A stretch of 49,385 nucleotides of DNA from Gemmatimonadota bacterium (GTDB taxonomy: Bacteria > Gemmatimonadota > Gemmatimonadetes > Longimicrobiales > Gaopeijiaceae), in contig VXMI01000056.1 in assembly GCA_009841165.1 (NCBI GenBank), forward strand, positions 1-49,385. The letters run 5' to 3'. Below, in pieces: positions 1 to 9,156 of the stretch. The notes under the pieces were generated by a model, which did no database searches, was not told the origin of the DNA, and saw only the letters and a list, made by a program, of their open reading frames with translations. Both the position numbers and the translations under genes were made by a program. Positions within the stretch are counted from its first letter, which is position 1. Each line of letters starts with the position of its first letter.

Positions 1-2940
1 CCCCCCGCCCCCGCCGCCGATGTCCTCCTGCACGGCTTCCAGATCCTCGCGGAACGCGTCGATCTCCTTCGTCAGCTCCTCGGGTGCCTCGGCGGCGGCC
101 GCGACGCGGTCGTCGATCTGGCCCAGCTGTTCGCGCATTTCCCCCATGCGCTCCCGCGCGTCGCTCACCGCGCCCGACAGCCGGTACGAGTCCATCATCG
201 CTGCGTGGCGTGCGATCAGGTCGCCGCGTGAGACGTCGGTCCGGGGGTCGAGGCGCACCTCGACGGGCACCTCCATCGTGGCATCGCCCGCAGACAGCGC
301 CACGGTGTAGCTGCCGGGGAGGACGCGGGGGCCCGGGTCCATCGCCTCGCCGTCCGCGCCGTCGGCCGCCAGCCGCAGGTCCCAGATCACCTCGTTGAGG
401 CCGGCATCGCCGGTGCCGTCAAGTTCCCGCACGACTGTGCCGCGGCCGTCGCTCACTGTGAGCGTCACGCTGTCGGTGGCCGCGCCAAGGTGGTAGCGGA
501 TGCGGGCGCCGGCGGGTGGGTTGGGGGCGGCGTAGATGCCGGGGGTCCATCCCTGCGGCGTGTAGAGGTTGTATGAGGTGGCGCGGCGCACCGGATAGAG
601 GTGGGCGGCCGAGGCCATCACGTCGGCGCTCAGGTGCTCGAGCGGAGCGATGTCGTCCATGATCCAGATGCCGAGCCCGTGCGTGCCGACCACGAGGTCG
701 TTGTCGCGCGGGTGCGCGACGATGTCGTCGACGGGCACGGTCGGGAGGCCGTTGTCGAGGTCGTGCCAGGTCGCGCCCCGGTCGATCGAGAAGTGCACGC
801 CCACCTCGCTTCCCGCGAAGAGCAGGTTGTGGGCGCGGGGGTGCTGTGCGAGCGCGTTCATGGAGGTGGCGGGAAGCCCGTTGGTGATCCGCGTCCAGCT
901 CCCGCCGAAGTCAGTGCTCACGTACACATACGGCTCGAAGTCTGCGCTGCGGTGTCCGTCGAAGGCGGCAAACACTTCGCCGACCGCACCGCGCGACGCG
1001 ACAATGCGCGTGACGTACGTGTAGGACGGCAGGCCGGGCACGTTCCCGGTGATGTCGGTCCAGCTGCCGCCGCCGTCCCGCGTGACGTGCAGCCGGCCGT
1101 CGTCGCTTCCGGTGTAGAGCACCACGGCGTCGAGGGGGGACTCCGCAATCGCGGTCAGGTTGCCGTAGTTGGACTGGCCGTCGTTGCGCGACATCTGGGG
1201 CTCGCCGCCCGCGACCCCCATGAGTTCCAGCGTGTCGCGGTCGATCGCGTACGTCAGGTCGCCGCTGACCTCCTCCCAGCTTTGGCCAAGGTCCGGCGAG
1301 CGGAAGAGGATGTTCGAGCCCGCATACACGACCTCGTCGTCGTGCGCCGACAGGAGCATGGGCGTGTCCCAGTTCCAGCGCAGACTGCGGTTGTCATCCT
1401 CCGCGGTCGGGCGGGGCAGGGGGCGAATGCGTGAGCGCTCTCCCGTGGGGAGATGGACGCGCGTCAGGTTACCCCCCTGAGATTCCGCAAACATCAGTTC
1501 CGGGTTCGTGGGGTGCATGACGGTGAAGAAGCCGTCGCCCGAGCCCACATTGTACCAGTCTCGGGTGCGGATTCCCTGGTTCGACAGGGTGTTGGAGGGC
1601 GCGCACCAGGAGCCGTTGTCCTGCAGGCCGCCGCACACGTGATAGGGGTCGCGCATGTCGACGCCGATCTCGTAGAACTGGCCGAGCGGCAGGTTGCGGA
1701 GCTGATACCAGTTGTCGGAGCGGTCCCAGCTGATCGAGACGCCGCCGTCTCCGGCGAGGATCAGGTGGTCCGAGTCGGCGGGGTTGATCCACAGCGCGTG
1801 GTGGTCCAGGTGCACCTCGGCCGCGGCGTCGGGGGTGAAGTTGCGCCCGCCGTCCGACGAGCGATACAGGTTCGCGCCCCCAAGGTAGATCCGCTCGGGG
1901 TCGTTGGGGTCGACGCGGATCTGGCTGTAGTACATGGGGCGGTTGTTGGTGGTGCTGATCTGCTCCCAGGTCTCGCCGCGGTCGGTGGAGCGGTAGACCC
2001 CGTTCTGCGCGTCGGCCCCGGCACCGCCGCCGAACCCCTGGCCGGGCGCGCGCGCGTCCGCTTCGACGAGCGCGAACACGAGGTTGCCGTCACGCCGGTA
2101 GATGTCCAGCCCGATCCGTCCCTTGTCGCCCTCCGGCAGCCCCTCGGTCAGCTCCGTCCACGTGTCGCCGCCGTCGGTCGTGCGATGGATCCCGCTGCCC
2201 GGTCCGCCCCCGTTGAACCCCCAGGCCCGCCGCCGCCGCTGATAGGTGGCTGCGAAGAGCGTCCGCGGATCGCCGGGGTCCATGACCAGCTCGGTCGCCC
2301 CCGTGTCGTCGTCGACGAAAAGCACGCGCTCCCACGTCTGCCCCCCATCTATGGTGCGATACACGCCGCGCTCCGGGTTGGGGCCCCAGAGATGACCGAC
2401 CGCCGCCACGTACGCCACGTCCGGATCTCGCGGATGCACCTGGATGCGCGCGATGTGGTGCGTGTCCTCGAGCCCCAGGTGCGTCCACGTCCGCCCGGCG
2501 TCGGTCGAGCGGTACACCCCGTTGCCCCACGGCGAACTCTGCCGGTTGTTGGGCTCTCCGGTCCCCACCCAGACGACATTCGGGTTCGACGGCGCCACGG
2601 TCACGTCGCCGACCGAGGCGGTCGCCTCGTCGCGAAACACGTGCGTGAAGGTGATCCCGCCGTTCTCCGTCTTCCACACGCCACCCGTCGCGACACCGAC
2701 ATAGAAGATCCGCGGGTCCGATTCGACCACCGCCAGATCCGCGACCCGCCCGCCCATGATCGTGGGTCCGACGGTGCGGAATTCAAGCGCGGCGGTGGCC
2801 TGCGCCATTGGATGGGCCGGGGCGTCTTGAGCATGTAAGCGCCCGGGCAGGACGGTCGCGAGGAGAAGGCTGGCCAGCACAGCGCCAGCGGCAGTCAGAG
2901 AGAGGCTCGGGAAAGGACGACGGCGTTCGATGCGGTCCAC
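1..2940 (-). CDS. VPS10/BNR-repeat exported protein (sortilin-like beta-propeller), 3' end outside window
   Basis: At least 980 residues are coded, and the C-terminus runs off the left edge. The chosen start is GTG at 2940, with GGAGA about 6 bases upstream; it begins a Sec signal peptide (basic MDRIERRR, a hydrophobic stretch, then an LHAQD cleavage region). Many BNR/Asp-box motifs follow (TDAGRTW, IDGGQTW, TDGGDTW, TDRGETW, DRGATW), so this should be one or two large beta-propellers of the VPS10/sortilin type, often annotated as 'glycosyl hydrolase' without proven activity. After the propeller comes an Ig-like region, then a charged, probably coiled-coil segment and a glycine run at the window edge. 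It is divergent from the epimerase at 3110. The family call is solid; the substrate is unknown. Confidence 0.9.
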   Translation of the reverse strand, partial: MDRIERRRPFPSLSLTAAGAVLASLLLATVLPGRLHAQDAPAHPMAQATAALEFRTVGPTIMGGRVADLAVVESDPRIFYVGVATGGVWKTENGGITFTHVFRDEATASVGDVTVAPSNPNVVWVGTGEPNNRQSSPWGNGVYRSTDAGRTWTHLGLEDTHHIARIQVHPRDPDVAYVAAVGHLWGPNPERGVYRTIDGGQTWERVLFVDDDTGATELVMDPGDPRTLFAATYQRRRRAWGFNGGGPGSGIHRTTDGGDTWTELTEGLPEGDKGRIGLDIYRRDGNLVFALVEADARAPGQGFGGGAGADAQNGVYRSTDRGETWEQISTTNNRPMYYSQIRVDPNDPERIYLGGANLYRSSDGGRNFTPDAAAEVHLDHHALWINPADSDHLILAGDGGVSISWDRSDNWYQLRNLPLGQFYEIGVDMRDPYHVCGGLQDNGSWCAPSNTLSNQGIRTRDWYNVGSGDGFFTVMHPTNPELMFAESQGGNLTRVHLPTGERSRIRPLPRPTAEDDNRSLRWNWDTPMLLSAHDDEVVYAGSNILFRSPDLGQSWEEVSGDLTYAIDRDTLELMGVAGGEPQMSRNDGQSNYGNLTAIAESPLDAVVLYTGSDDGRLHVTRDGGGSWTDITGNVPGLPSYTYVTRIVASRGAVGEVFAAFDGHRSADFEPYVYVSTDFGGSWTRITNGLPATSMNALAQHPRAHNLLFAGSEVGVHFSIDRGATWHDLDNGLPTVPVDDIVAHPRDNDLVVGTHGLGIWIMDDIAPLEHLSADVMASAAHLYPVRRATSYNLYTPQGWTPGIYAAPNPPAGARIRYHLGAATDSVTLTVSDGRGTVVRELDGTGDAGLNEVIWDLRLAADGADGEAMDPGPRVLPGSYTVALSAGDATMEVPVEVRLDPRTDVSRGDLIARHAAMMDSYRLSGAVSDARERMGEMREQLGQIDDRVAAAAEAPEELTKEIDAFREDLEAVQEDIGGGGGG

Positions 2941-3109
2941 GTTGGTCTCCGGAATCGAGGGTCTGCGGCAAGGCGTGGTTTCGCTTCAATCAATAACGAC
3001 CGGCCGGTTCACCCGACAGCACAGGTATGCAACACCCGCCGACGTAGGTATTGTGTGGGAGCCCGACGAGGGCACTACGGCAAGGGAAACCGACAAGGAG
3101 CAACCACGA

Positions 3110-4249
3110 ATGGCTACTCGGCGCGAGTTCATGGGGCAGGCCGGCATCGCTGCGGGCGCCGCGGCACTTGGCCTCGGGTCCCCGCGGCTGGCGGCGGCCC
3201 GACCCGGCCCCGACGATCGCGCGGGCCGACCCCGTCCGCCCCGCCATCAGGGCATGAGCATCCTCATCCTGGGCGGCACCGGCTTCATCGGCCCCCACGT
3301 CGTGCGCCACGCGCTCGCGCGCGGCCACCGGATCACCCTGTTCAACCGTGGCCGCACCAACACCCACCTCTTCCCTGAGGTGGAGAAGCTCGTCGGCGAC
3401 CGCAACAGCGACCTCACCGCGCTGGAGGGGCGGCGCTGGGACGCCGTCCTCGACAACTCGGGGTACACGCCGCACCAGGTCGGGCTCTCGGTGGACCTCC
3501 TCAGGGACGCCACTGACCAGTACCTCTTCACCTCGACGCGCGCGGTCTACACCGACTTCACCGCGGACGTCATGGACGAGGACGCCCCGATCGGCCCGCG
3601 GGACCTCCCCGAAAGCGAATGGACCGCATACGGCCCCGCCAAGGTCCTCGCCGAGCGCAAGGTCGCAGAGGGATTCGGCGCGCGCACGCTGATCGTGCGG
3701 CCTCCGGTCATCGTGGGCCCCGGCGACCGCAGCGACCGCTTCACGTACTGGCCGGACCGGATCGATGCCGGCGGCGAGGTGCTCGTACAGGGCGACCCCG
3801 CCGACCCGGTGCAGTTCGTCGACGTGCGCGACCTGTCGGAGTTCTACGTCCACCTGCTCGAGCAGCAGACCGCGGGCATCTTCAACAGCACGGGTCCCGG
3901 CGCCCCGCTGTCCGCCGCCGAACTCGTTTACGGGATCCGGGCGATCACTTCCACGCCCCTGTCGTTCACCTGGGTGGACTGGGACTTCCTGGCCGATCGG
4001 GGCCAGATGCCGCAGCAGCAGCTTCCCTTCTGGCAGCCTCCGCGCGGCCGATACCTCAACTACGGGCGGATCGACAGCAGCCGCGCGATCGCGGCCGGCC
4101 TCACCTTCCGCCCATTGGCGGTGATCGCGGAGGACACGCTGGACTGGCACAGGAGCCGCGACGTGGACGGTGAGTATCAGCTGCGCACCGGGCTCAGCCG
4201 CGACATCGAGGCGAGACTGCTGGCCGAGTGGCGGGAGGCCGGCGGGTGA
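3110..4249 (+). CDS. Tat-exported NAD-dependent epimerase/dehydratase (extended SDR)
   Basis: This is a 379-residue protein. ATG 3110 is chosen because AAGGAG lies about 9 bases upstream and the product then opens with a twin-arginine signal (TRREFMGQAG plus an alanine-rich hydrophobic stretch ending AAARP near residue 31). The Rossmann motif GGTGFIG is at residues 55-61 and the SDR-type YGPAK (Tyr174, Lys178) is present, so NAD(P) binding and the catalytic pair look intact. The substrate, probably a nucleotide-sugar or related compound, cannot be told from sequence. A paralogue with the same architecture lies at 38087-39232. An SDR carrying a Tat signal is notable because Tat exports folded proteins with bound cofactor. 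Confidence 0.9.
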   Translation: MATRREFMGQAGIAAGAAALGLGSPRLAAARPGPDDRAGRPRPPRHQGMSILILGGTGFIGPHVVRHALARGHRITLFNRGRTNTHLFPEVEKLVGDRNSDLTALEGRRWDAVLDNSGYTPHQVGLSVDLLRDATDQYLFTSTRAVYTDFTADVMDEDAPIGPRDLPESEWTAYGPAKVLAERKVAEGFGARTLIVRPPVIVGPGDRSDRFTYWPDRIDAGGEVLVQGDPADPVQFVDVRDLSEFYVHLLEQQTAGIFNSTGPGAPLSAAELVYGIRAITSTPLSFTWVDWDFLADRGQMPQQQLPFWQPPRGRYLNYGRIDSSRAIAAGLTFRPLAVIAEDTLDWHRSRDVDGEYQLRTGLSRDIEARLLAEWREAGG

Positions 4250-4306
4250 CCCGCGGGAGGGCCCTTCGATCCGACGGTCGACTAGACCCTCAGGTCGGAA
4301 TCGGAC

Positions 4307-5032
4307 CTACCACGGCCATTCCGTGATACTCCCGAACTCTCCCGTCCTCAGAAACCTGATCACGGCCTGCGCCGTGTAGCGGCTGCTCATGATGAAGGCG
4401 TGCGAGCGCGGCAGCACGATCACCGGCACGCCCTCGATCCGGGTCTGCTCCACGCTCACGACGCCGTCGTCCGGACCGGGGATCGCCAGGTGGCCGATGG
4501 GCTGGATGCTGCGGTTGCCGGCGATGATGCCCACTTCGTAGTCGGGCGGGGGCAGCGTCGCCGGGATATCCGTGCTGTCGGTGCCCAGCTCACTGCCGAC
4601 CGGTCCAAGCACTTCCGTCGCGGCCGGAATCTCCTCGAGCCAGTCCACGAAGAGGCTGCCCTGGCTCGGCGGCGCCAGCAGCACCGCCCGGCCGAGTTGC
4701 TCCGGGGGCGACTCGGCGAGGTATCCGCGGATGACGAGCCCGCCCAGCGAGTGCCCAACGAAGTGGATCCGGGGCGACTCGGCGCAGCACCGCTCGACCA
4801 CGGACCTGACCGTCGCCACCTGTTCGGGGAACGCGGTCCGGAGTGACCTGTAGCCCACAGTGACCACTCCATAACCGGCCCACTCCAGCCGCTGGGCCAG
4901 CACAGCCATCGACGCCCGCGAACGACCCAGTCCGTGGACCAGCACCACGGCCTCCTCGTCCGGCGCGGGCCGGCGCTCGCACCCCGGCAGCGCGAGCAGG
5001 AGCGACAGGAACAGCAGCCAAACCTTCTTCAT
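4307..5032 (-). CDS. Lipase-like alpha/beta-hydrolase lipoprotein
   Basis: The 241-residue product starts with a lipoprotein signal (MKKVWLLFLS, lipobox ALPGC with Cys18). It has the oxyanion-loop motif HGLGRS (33-38), the nucleophile elbow GHSLGG (93-98, Ser95), an acidic DDG near 188-190 and a C-terminal His211, so a complete Ser-Asp-His triad is plausible. The pattern fits the triacylglycerol lipase/PGAP1-like branch, acting on a lipid or ester at the cell envelope. It is convergent with the epimerase (57-base gap) and lies downstream of the M19 genes on the same strand. The exact substrate is not inferable. Confidence 0.88.
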   Translation of the reverse strand: MKKVWLLFLSLLLALPGCERRPAPDEEAVVLVHGLGRSRASMAVLAQRLEWAGYGVVTVGYRSLRTAFPEQVATVRSVVERCCAESPRIHFVGHSLGGLVIRGYLAESPPEQLGRAVLLAPPSQGSLFVDWLEEIPAATEVLGPVGSELGTDSTDIPATLPPPDYEVGIIAGNRSIQPIGHLAIPGPDDGVVSVEQTRIEGVPVIVLPRSHAFIMSSRYTAQAVIRFLRTGEFGSITEWPW

Positions 5033-5117
5033 GACACCTGCCTGGAGCGTCAGAGACTTCCGTCACACACTCCCTTGTACACCGGTCGCGGCCACAGGAT
5101 CACGGCCGTGCAAGTCT

Positions 5118-6221
5118 TCAGCCCTCCCAGGCTCTGCTCAGCACGCGCGCGAGGTTGCCGCCGAGCAGCCGTTCGCGTTCGGAGGCACTCAGACCGCGAT
5201 CCTCCAGCGCCTCTCGGACATTGTCGAGATCGGCGGGCGTGGACAAGCCCTGCGGGAAGGTGTACGGCGGATCGGGAAGCGGGTCATGTGCATAGCGCTT
5301 CCGGACGCGGTCGTCGAAGTCGAGGCCGAGCCCGAGGTGGTCCGGTCCGACCCGGTCGAGGAGGTGGTCGAGGTGCGCCAGGAAGTCGTCCAGCCGCGGC
5401 TGGGGGCGGCCGGAGACCAGCGCCGGGAAGGCGCTCAGGGCGATCACACCGCCGCGCCGCGCGCAGGCGTCGATCTGCTCGGCGGTCAGGTTGGCGGGGT
5501 GGTCGTGCACGGCCCGGGCGTTCGAATGCGTGAACACGACCGGGGCACCCGACTCGTCGATGGCGCTCAGGCTCGTGCGCACCCCTGCGCGGCTCAGGTC
5601 GATGAGCACCCCGGCGGCGTGCATCTCACGAACCGCCAGGCGCCCGAGCCCGTTGAGCGGCAGGTCCGTGCGCTCGAGACATCCGTCGCCGTTCCAGTTC
5701 TTCCAGTTGTGCGTGATCGCCATCACCCCGACGCCCAGTTCGCGGAAGCCGCGGATCACCCCGATGTCCTGTTCGACCATCTGAAGGCCCTGGAAGGTCG
5801 GCACGACGCCCAGGCGGCTATTCCCATCCGGAGGGACACCGGCGGGGGGCGGCGCAGACAGCTGTGACGTGGCCCGCACGAGGTCCCAGTCGGCCTCGGC
5901 CGCCATCGCGTGCAGCGCCAGCAGGTTCCGTAGCACCGCGTCGAAGTGCTCCACAGTGGCGACGGGCACGAATGCGCAGGACACGCCGGCGGCCGCGACG
6001 GAAGCGAGGTGAGCGCCAACGGCCTCGCCGCCGCGATCGGGTGACCCTGACGGCACGGACGCATCGATCACCGGAGCCGTTCGCTGGACGTCGACCACGC
6101 CGTCGCCGCCAGCTCCGCCTTCCTGCGCCACTGCATCCTGACCGCAAGCGGACACCCCCAACGCTGACGCCAGCATGCCGGATCCGCTCAGCTCGAGGAA
6201 CGCGCGCCGTGAGGTCGTCAT
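5118..6221 (-). CDS. Tat-exported M19 (membrane dipeptidase-like) protein with degenerate active site
   Basis: The product has 367 residues. TSRRAFLEL plus a hydrophobic stretch and SAC (Cys26) suggest a Tat lipoprotein. The M19 fold is recognisable (GVVPTFQG, ITHNWKN, IDLSRAG, VVFTHSNARAV, GLGLDFDD). Against the family pattern, the N-terminal HxD pair is absent (IDASV at 52-56), the bridging Glu is Gln144, and the His of the usual DLSH is Arg211; His232 of the THSN motif remains. A normal binuclear zinc site therefore looks impossible, and this may be a pseudoenzyme or binding protein. It starts one base after the stop of the next M19 homologue, so they are co-transcribed. Confidence 0.88.
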   Translation of the reverse strand: MTTSRRAFLELSGSGMLASALGVSACGQDAVAQEGGAGGDGVVDVQRTAPVIDASVPSGSPDRGGEAVGAHLASVAAAGVSCAFVPVATVEHFDAVLRNLLALHAMAAEADWDLVRATSQLSAPPPAGVPPDGNSRLGVVPTFQGLQMVEQDIGVIRGFRELGVGVMAITHNWKNWNGDGCLERTDLPLNGLGRLAVREMHAAGVLIDLSRAGVRTSLSAIDESGAPVVFTHSNARAVHDHPANLTAEQIDACARRGGVIALSAFPALVSGRPQPRLDDFLAHLDHLLDRVGPDHLGLGLDFDDRVRKRYAHDPLPDPPYTFPQGLSTPADLDNVREALEDRGLSASERERLLGGNLARVLSRAWEG

Positions 6222-6222
6222 G

Positions 6223-7233
6223 TCACGCTCCCCAGACCTCTTCCCAGACGCGCAGCCAGTTGAGGCCCATGATGTCGGCGATGTCGTCGTCGCCGTGGCC
6301 GCGTTCCAGCAGCCCGGCCGTGATCAGGGGGACTCCGGAGAAGTCGGTCAGCTCGTCCGCGTAGATCCAGTCCTCGTACCGGGGCGGATAGGCCTCGGGC
6401 GGGAAGGGGCGCGGGTCGACCGGACCCATGACCACACGCCCGATGATCTGGTCGAGGCCGATCCCGACATGTTTCGGCCCGACCAAGTCAACCACGTACT
6501 CCACGTGGTCGAGGAAGTCGTCGATCGTGGCGAGACCAAACGGCACAAGGAAGAAGTTGAATGCGGTGATCCCGATCACGCCGCCCCGGTCGGCGATCGC
6601 GCGCATCAGTCCGTCGGTCATGGTGCGCGGGTTGCCCGGCCGCAGCGCGCGCGGGTTCGTGTGGCTGCACACCACCGGTCCGGTCGTGAACTCGAGCGCG
6701 TCGAAGGAAGTCGCCTCGGCGCAGTGGCCGCCGATGTCGACCACGATCCGCAGCCGCTGCAACTCGCGCACGACCTCGACGCCCAGGTGGCTCAGCCCGC
6801 CGTGCTCCGGGTCGACGCATCCAGAGCCGACGTAGTTCCCGACGTTGTAAACCAGGCCGGCGCTGCGCAGCCCCAGGCGGTGGAAACCGAGGAGCCGGTC
6901 AACATCTTCGCCGACATAGTCCGAGCGCTGCCAGCCCAGGACGATCGCAGTCCTGCCCTCACGCCTCGCGCGCCGGATGTCGGCGACGGTCGTGGCATGG
7001 ACCAGCGTGTCCGCGTGGTCCCGGAGGAAGTGCAGGTGGGGCGAGGCCACCGTGGTCAGCGGACGCACCCCGTCCCGCAGCCCGGTCACCAGGTTGGCGG
7101 TGACGCCGCCCGCCCGAAGGTTGGGGATCAGTTCGCTCCGCAGCTCCGAGGCGTCGAGCCCGTTGACGACGAACAGGGTGTCGTGCAGCTGGCGGGCCTC
7201 TGCCGCGAGACCCGGGTCGACCCTCACCGCCAC
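6223..7233 (-). CDS. M19 dipeptidase-like protein, cytoplasmic form, altered metal ligands
   Basis: The product has 336 residues and starts at GTG 7233, overlapping the CocE-type gene by 10 bases, which suggests translational coupling; no good ribosome-binding site is visible. No signal peptide is seen, unlike the downstream paralogue. M19 landmarks are present (VVDIGGH, VVCSHTNPRAL, HVGIGLD). The N-terminal HxD is replaced (NGLDA, 24-28) and the bridging Glu position reads Gln102, while His170 and His191 remain. Activity as a normal zinc dipeptidase is doubtful, and a mononuclear or altered chemistry is possible. The two M19 copies are diverged paralogues, not a recent duplication. Confidence 0.87.
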   Translation of the reverse strand: MAVRVDPGLAAEARQLHDTLFVVNGLDASELRSELIPNLRAGGVTANLVTGLRDGVRPLTTVASPHLHFLRDHADTLVHATTVADIRRARREGRTAIVLGWQRSDYVGEDVDRLLGFHRLGLRSAGLVYNVGNYVGSGCVDPEHGGLSHLGVEVVRELQRLRIVVDIGGHCAEATSFDALEFTTGPVVCSHTNPRALRPGNPRTMTDGLMRAIADRGGVIGITAFNFFLVPFGLATIDDFLDHVEYVVDLVGPKHVGIGLDQIIGRVVMGPVDPRPFPPEAYPPRYEDWIYADELTDFSGVPLITAGLLERGHGDDDIADIMGLNWLRVWEEVWGA

Positions 7234-9017
7234 GGCCGCGTCGCGCCCGCCGGAATCACCGGCAGCACGATGTGCGACGGATGCTCGGCCGAGTGGTGGA
7301 CACGCGTGTTCGCGACCCGCATCTCGGCGGTGGTGTCCGAGCTTTTTCCCGTGTTCAGGTTGCGGGCGAAGTTCGGGAAGTTGCTGCTCGACACCTCGAC
7401 CCGAATGCGGTGCCCCGCTTCGAACAGGTTCGCTCCCGGGAACATCTCCACGTCGATCGCGTAGACCGCGCCCGGGTCGAGCGCAGCCCGGCGGTCGTAC
7501 CCGTCGCGGAAGCTGGCGCGCGCGATCCCGTGGCTCAGGTTGAGCGCCCGCCCGTCGGGATACACGTCGAGCAGCTTCACGGTTATGTCGGTGTCGGGCG
7601 CGTCTGTGGACATGTGGATCGTGGCGCGGATCGGCCCGGTGATCTCCAGCGGCTCGTCGAGGACGGGTCCGGTGTAGACGAGAACGTCGTCCCGCGTCTC
7701 GACAGCGCGATTGTCCACCGATCCCTGCGCGATCCCGCCCCGCGCACCCGAGGTGCGGCTGCTCACCGTCGGCACCGGGTTTTCCGGATCGTAGATGAAC
7801 GTGTCCGAGCCGGCCGCCGAAGGCACCGCGGACGCCAGTTCGCCGTCCCCGAAGAGCGTGTTGGCCTTGCCCCCGCTCGCCAGGTAGAACTTCGTGAAGC
7901 GCGTCTCAGGAATCGGCCAGCCGTCCGCCTCGCGCCACTCGTTGGCGACCGGCAGGAAGTACAGCACGTTCGGCAGCGCCGGATTCGGAGCGCCGAGCAC
8001 CCGGTGATCGAGCCACGCGTCGCGCAGCCGGTCGAGGTCGATGATCGCGTCGGGCCCGTAGTCGCGCAGCCCGATCGTGCGGTTGCGGTTCACCCCGTGC
8101 AGCCAGGGCCCGATGATCAGCATGTGGTCGCCGGGATCGCCTGTCCTGACCGCGCTCGCGAAGTGCCTGGACGTCCCCTGGACCTGCCCGTCGAACCACC
8201 CGGTCACATTGAACGACGGGATGTCGAAGTCCGTGTACGATTCGTGCGTCGAGATCGGGTCCCACCACGCACTCTCGGTGTCGTTCTCCATCCACGCGCG
8301 CCACACGGGCATGTCGCGGCCCACCACTTCGTCGAGCGTGTGGAGCGGAAGCCCGCGCATCGCCCGGCTCCAGTTCCACCCGGTCCGCGACTGATTCACC
8401 CGCCCGTCCATCCCCATCATCCAGGTGTAGATCAGGTCGAGCTTGGGCACCCCGTTCCACCGCACCAGGTCGCGGAAGCTGTCCTTCGGCGCCACGTACC
8501 CGAGGATCGCCACGTGGTGCGGATTGTTCTGCTTCGCAATCAGCCACTGGTTCATCCCGCTGTACGACCCGCCCGATGTCGCCACCCGCCCATCCGACCA
8601 TGCCTGCGACGCGATCCAGTCGATGATGTCGCTGCCGTCCTCCGAGTCGTCGTACCACGCGTTGAATGCGCCCTCCGAGTCGTAGCGCCCCCGCACGTCG
8701 GCCGTCACGTAGGCATATCCGCGCTCGACGAACCCCCAGGCCTCGTCGAGGGTCCCGTCGCTGTTGTTGTTGTAGGGCGTGAGGGTGAACACGGCTGGCC
8801 GCTCGCCCGCTTCCGCTGGCCGGTACACGTCCACCGAGAGTGAGACCGCGTCCCGCATGGCTATGTGAACGTCGTATTCCACGACCATCGGATAGTCGAT
8901 CAGGTGCGGCGTGGCCTGGGCCGATGCGGGAGCGGGTGTAACGGTCCGCAGGGCGGCGGCGCAGTTAAGCAACAGGAAGGCGGTGACGGTGTGTCCAAAG
9001 GGGGTCGAACATCTCAT
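7224..9017 (-). CDS. CocE/NonD family serine hydrolase (X-Pro dipeptidyl-peptidase S15-like), exported
   Basis: The frame is open upstream to about 9800, but ATG 9017 is preferred. AAGGAAG lies 7-8 bases upstream and the product then opens with a Sec signal ending near PASAQA (residue 33). The mature protein matches CocE/NonD hydrolases: VRGRYDSEG, the nucleophile motif SGGSYSG (Ser150), the DHMLIIGPWLHG region that supplies the His, and a C-terminal jelly-roll domain ending in the typical NFARNLNTG and hydrophobic strand. At 597 residues it is of normal family length. It probably cleaves acyl or peptide bonds outside the cytoplasm. It is the first gene of an operon with two M19 homologues and is divergent from the propeller gene at 9157. 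Confidence 0.92.
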   Translation of the reverse strand: MRCSTPFGHTVTAFLLLNCAAALRTVTPAPASAQATPHLIDYPMVVEYDVHIAMRDAVSLSVDVYRPAEAGERPAVFTLTPYNNNSDGTLDEAWGFVERGYAYVTADVRGRYDSEGAFNAWYDDSEDGSDIIDWIASQAWSDGRVATSGGSYSGMNQWLIAKQNNPHHVAILGYVAPKDSFRDLVRWNGVPKLDLIYTWMMGMDGRVNQSRTGWNWSRAMRGLPLHTLDEVVGRDMPVWRAWMENDTESAWWDPISTHESYTDFDIPSFNVTGWFDGQVQGTSRHFASAVRTGDPGDHMLIIGPWLHGVNRNRTIGLRDYGPDAIIDLDRLRDAWLDHRVLGAPNPALPNVLYFLPVANEWREADGWPIPETRFTKFYLASGGKANTLFGDGELASAVPSAAGSDTFIYDPENPVPTVSSRTSGARGGIAQGSVDNRAVETRDDVLVYTGPVLDEPLEITGPIRATIHMSTDAPDTDITVKLLDVYPDGRALNLSHGIARASFRDGYDRRAALDPGAVYAIDVEMFPGANLFEAGHRIRVEVSSSNFPNFARNLNTGKSSDTTAEMRVANTRVHHSAEHPSHIVLPVIPAGATRPWR

Positions 9018-9054
9018 GGCAGACTTCCTTGGTAGACTGCTGAGGAGAACTGCC

Positions 9055-9068
9055 GGATCCCGGGATCC
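9055..9068. repeat. 14-bp perfect palindrome in divergent intergenic region
   Basis: GGATCCCGGGATCC is its own reverse complement. It lies about 40 bases upstream of the CocE-type start (9017) and about 90 bases upstream of the propeller lipoprotein start (9157). The position would suit an operator shared by the two divergent genes, but no second copy was noticed and it may be chance in GC-rich DNA. Confidence 0.4.
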
Positions 9069-9156
9069 AGCGTGCCGGGGCTGGTGGCAACGTACGCGCC
9101 GACCAGCCCATGACGCCATGGTGGCCGCCCCCGGGCCCAATGGAAACGAGGACCTG

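Noticed and set aside
1453..2838. Plus-strand open frame opposite the BNR-repeat gene
   Set aside because: The minus-strand frame is continuous with a signal peptide and BNR motifs, and this one is its shadow.
2990..4150. Minus-strand open frame of 386 codons opposite the first epimerase
   Set aside because: It is antisense, has no domain, and the epimerase has a Tat signal and a Rossmann motif.
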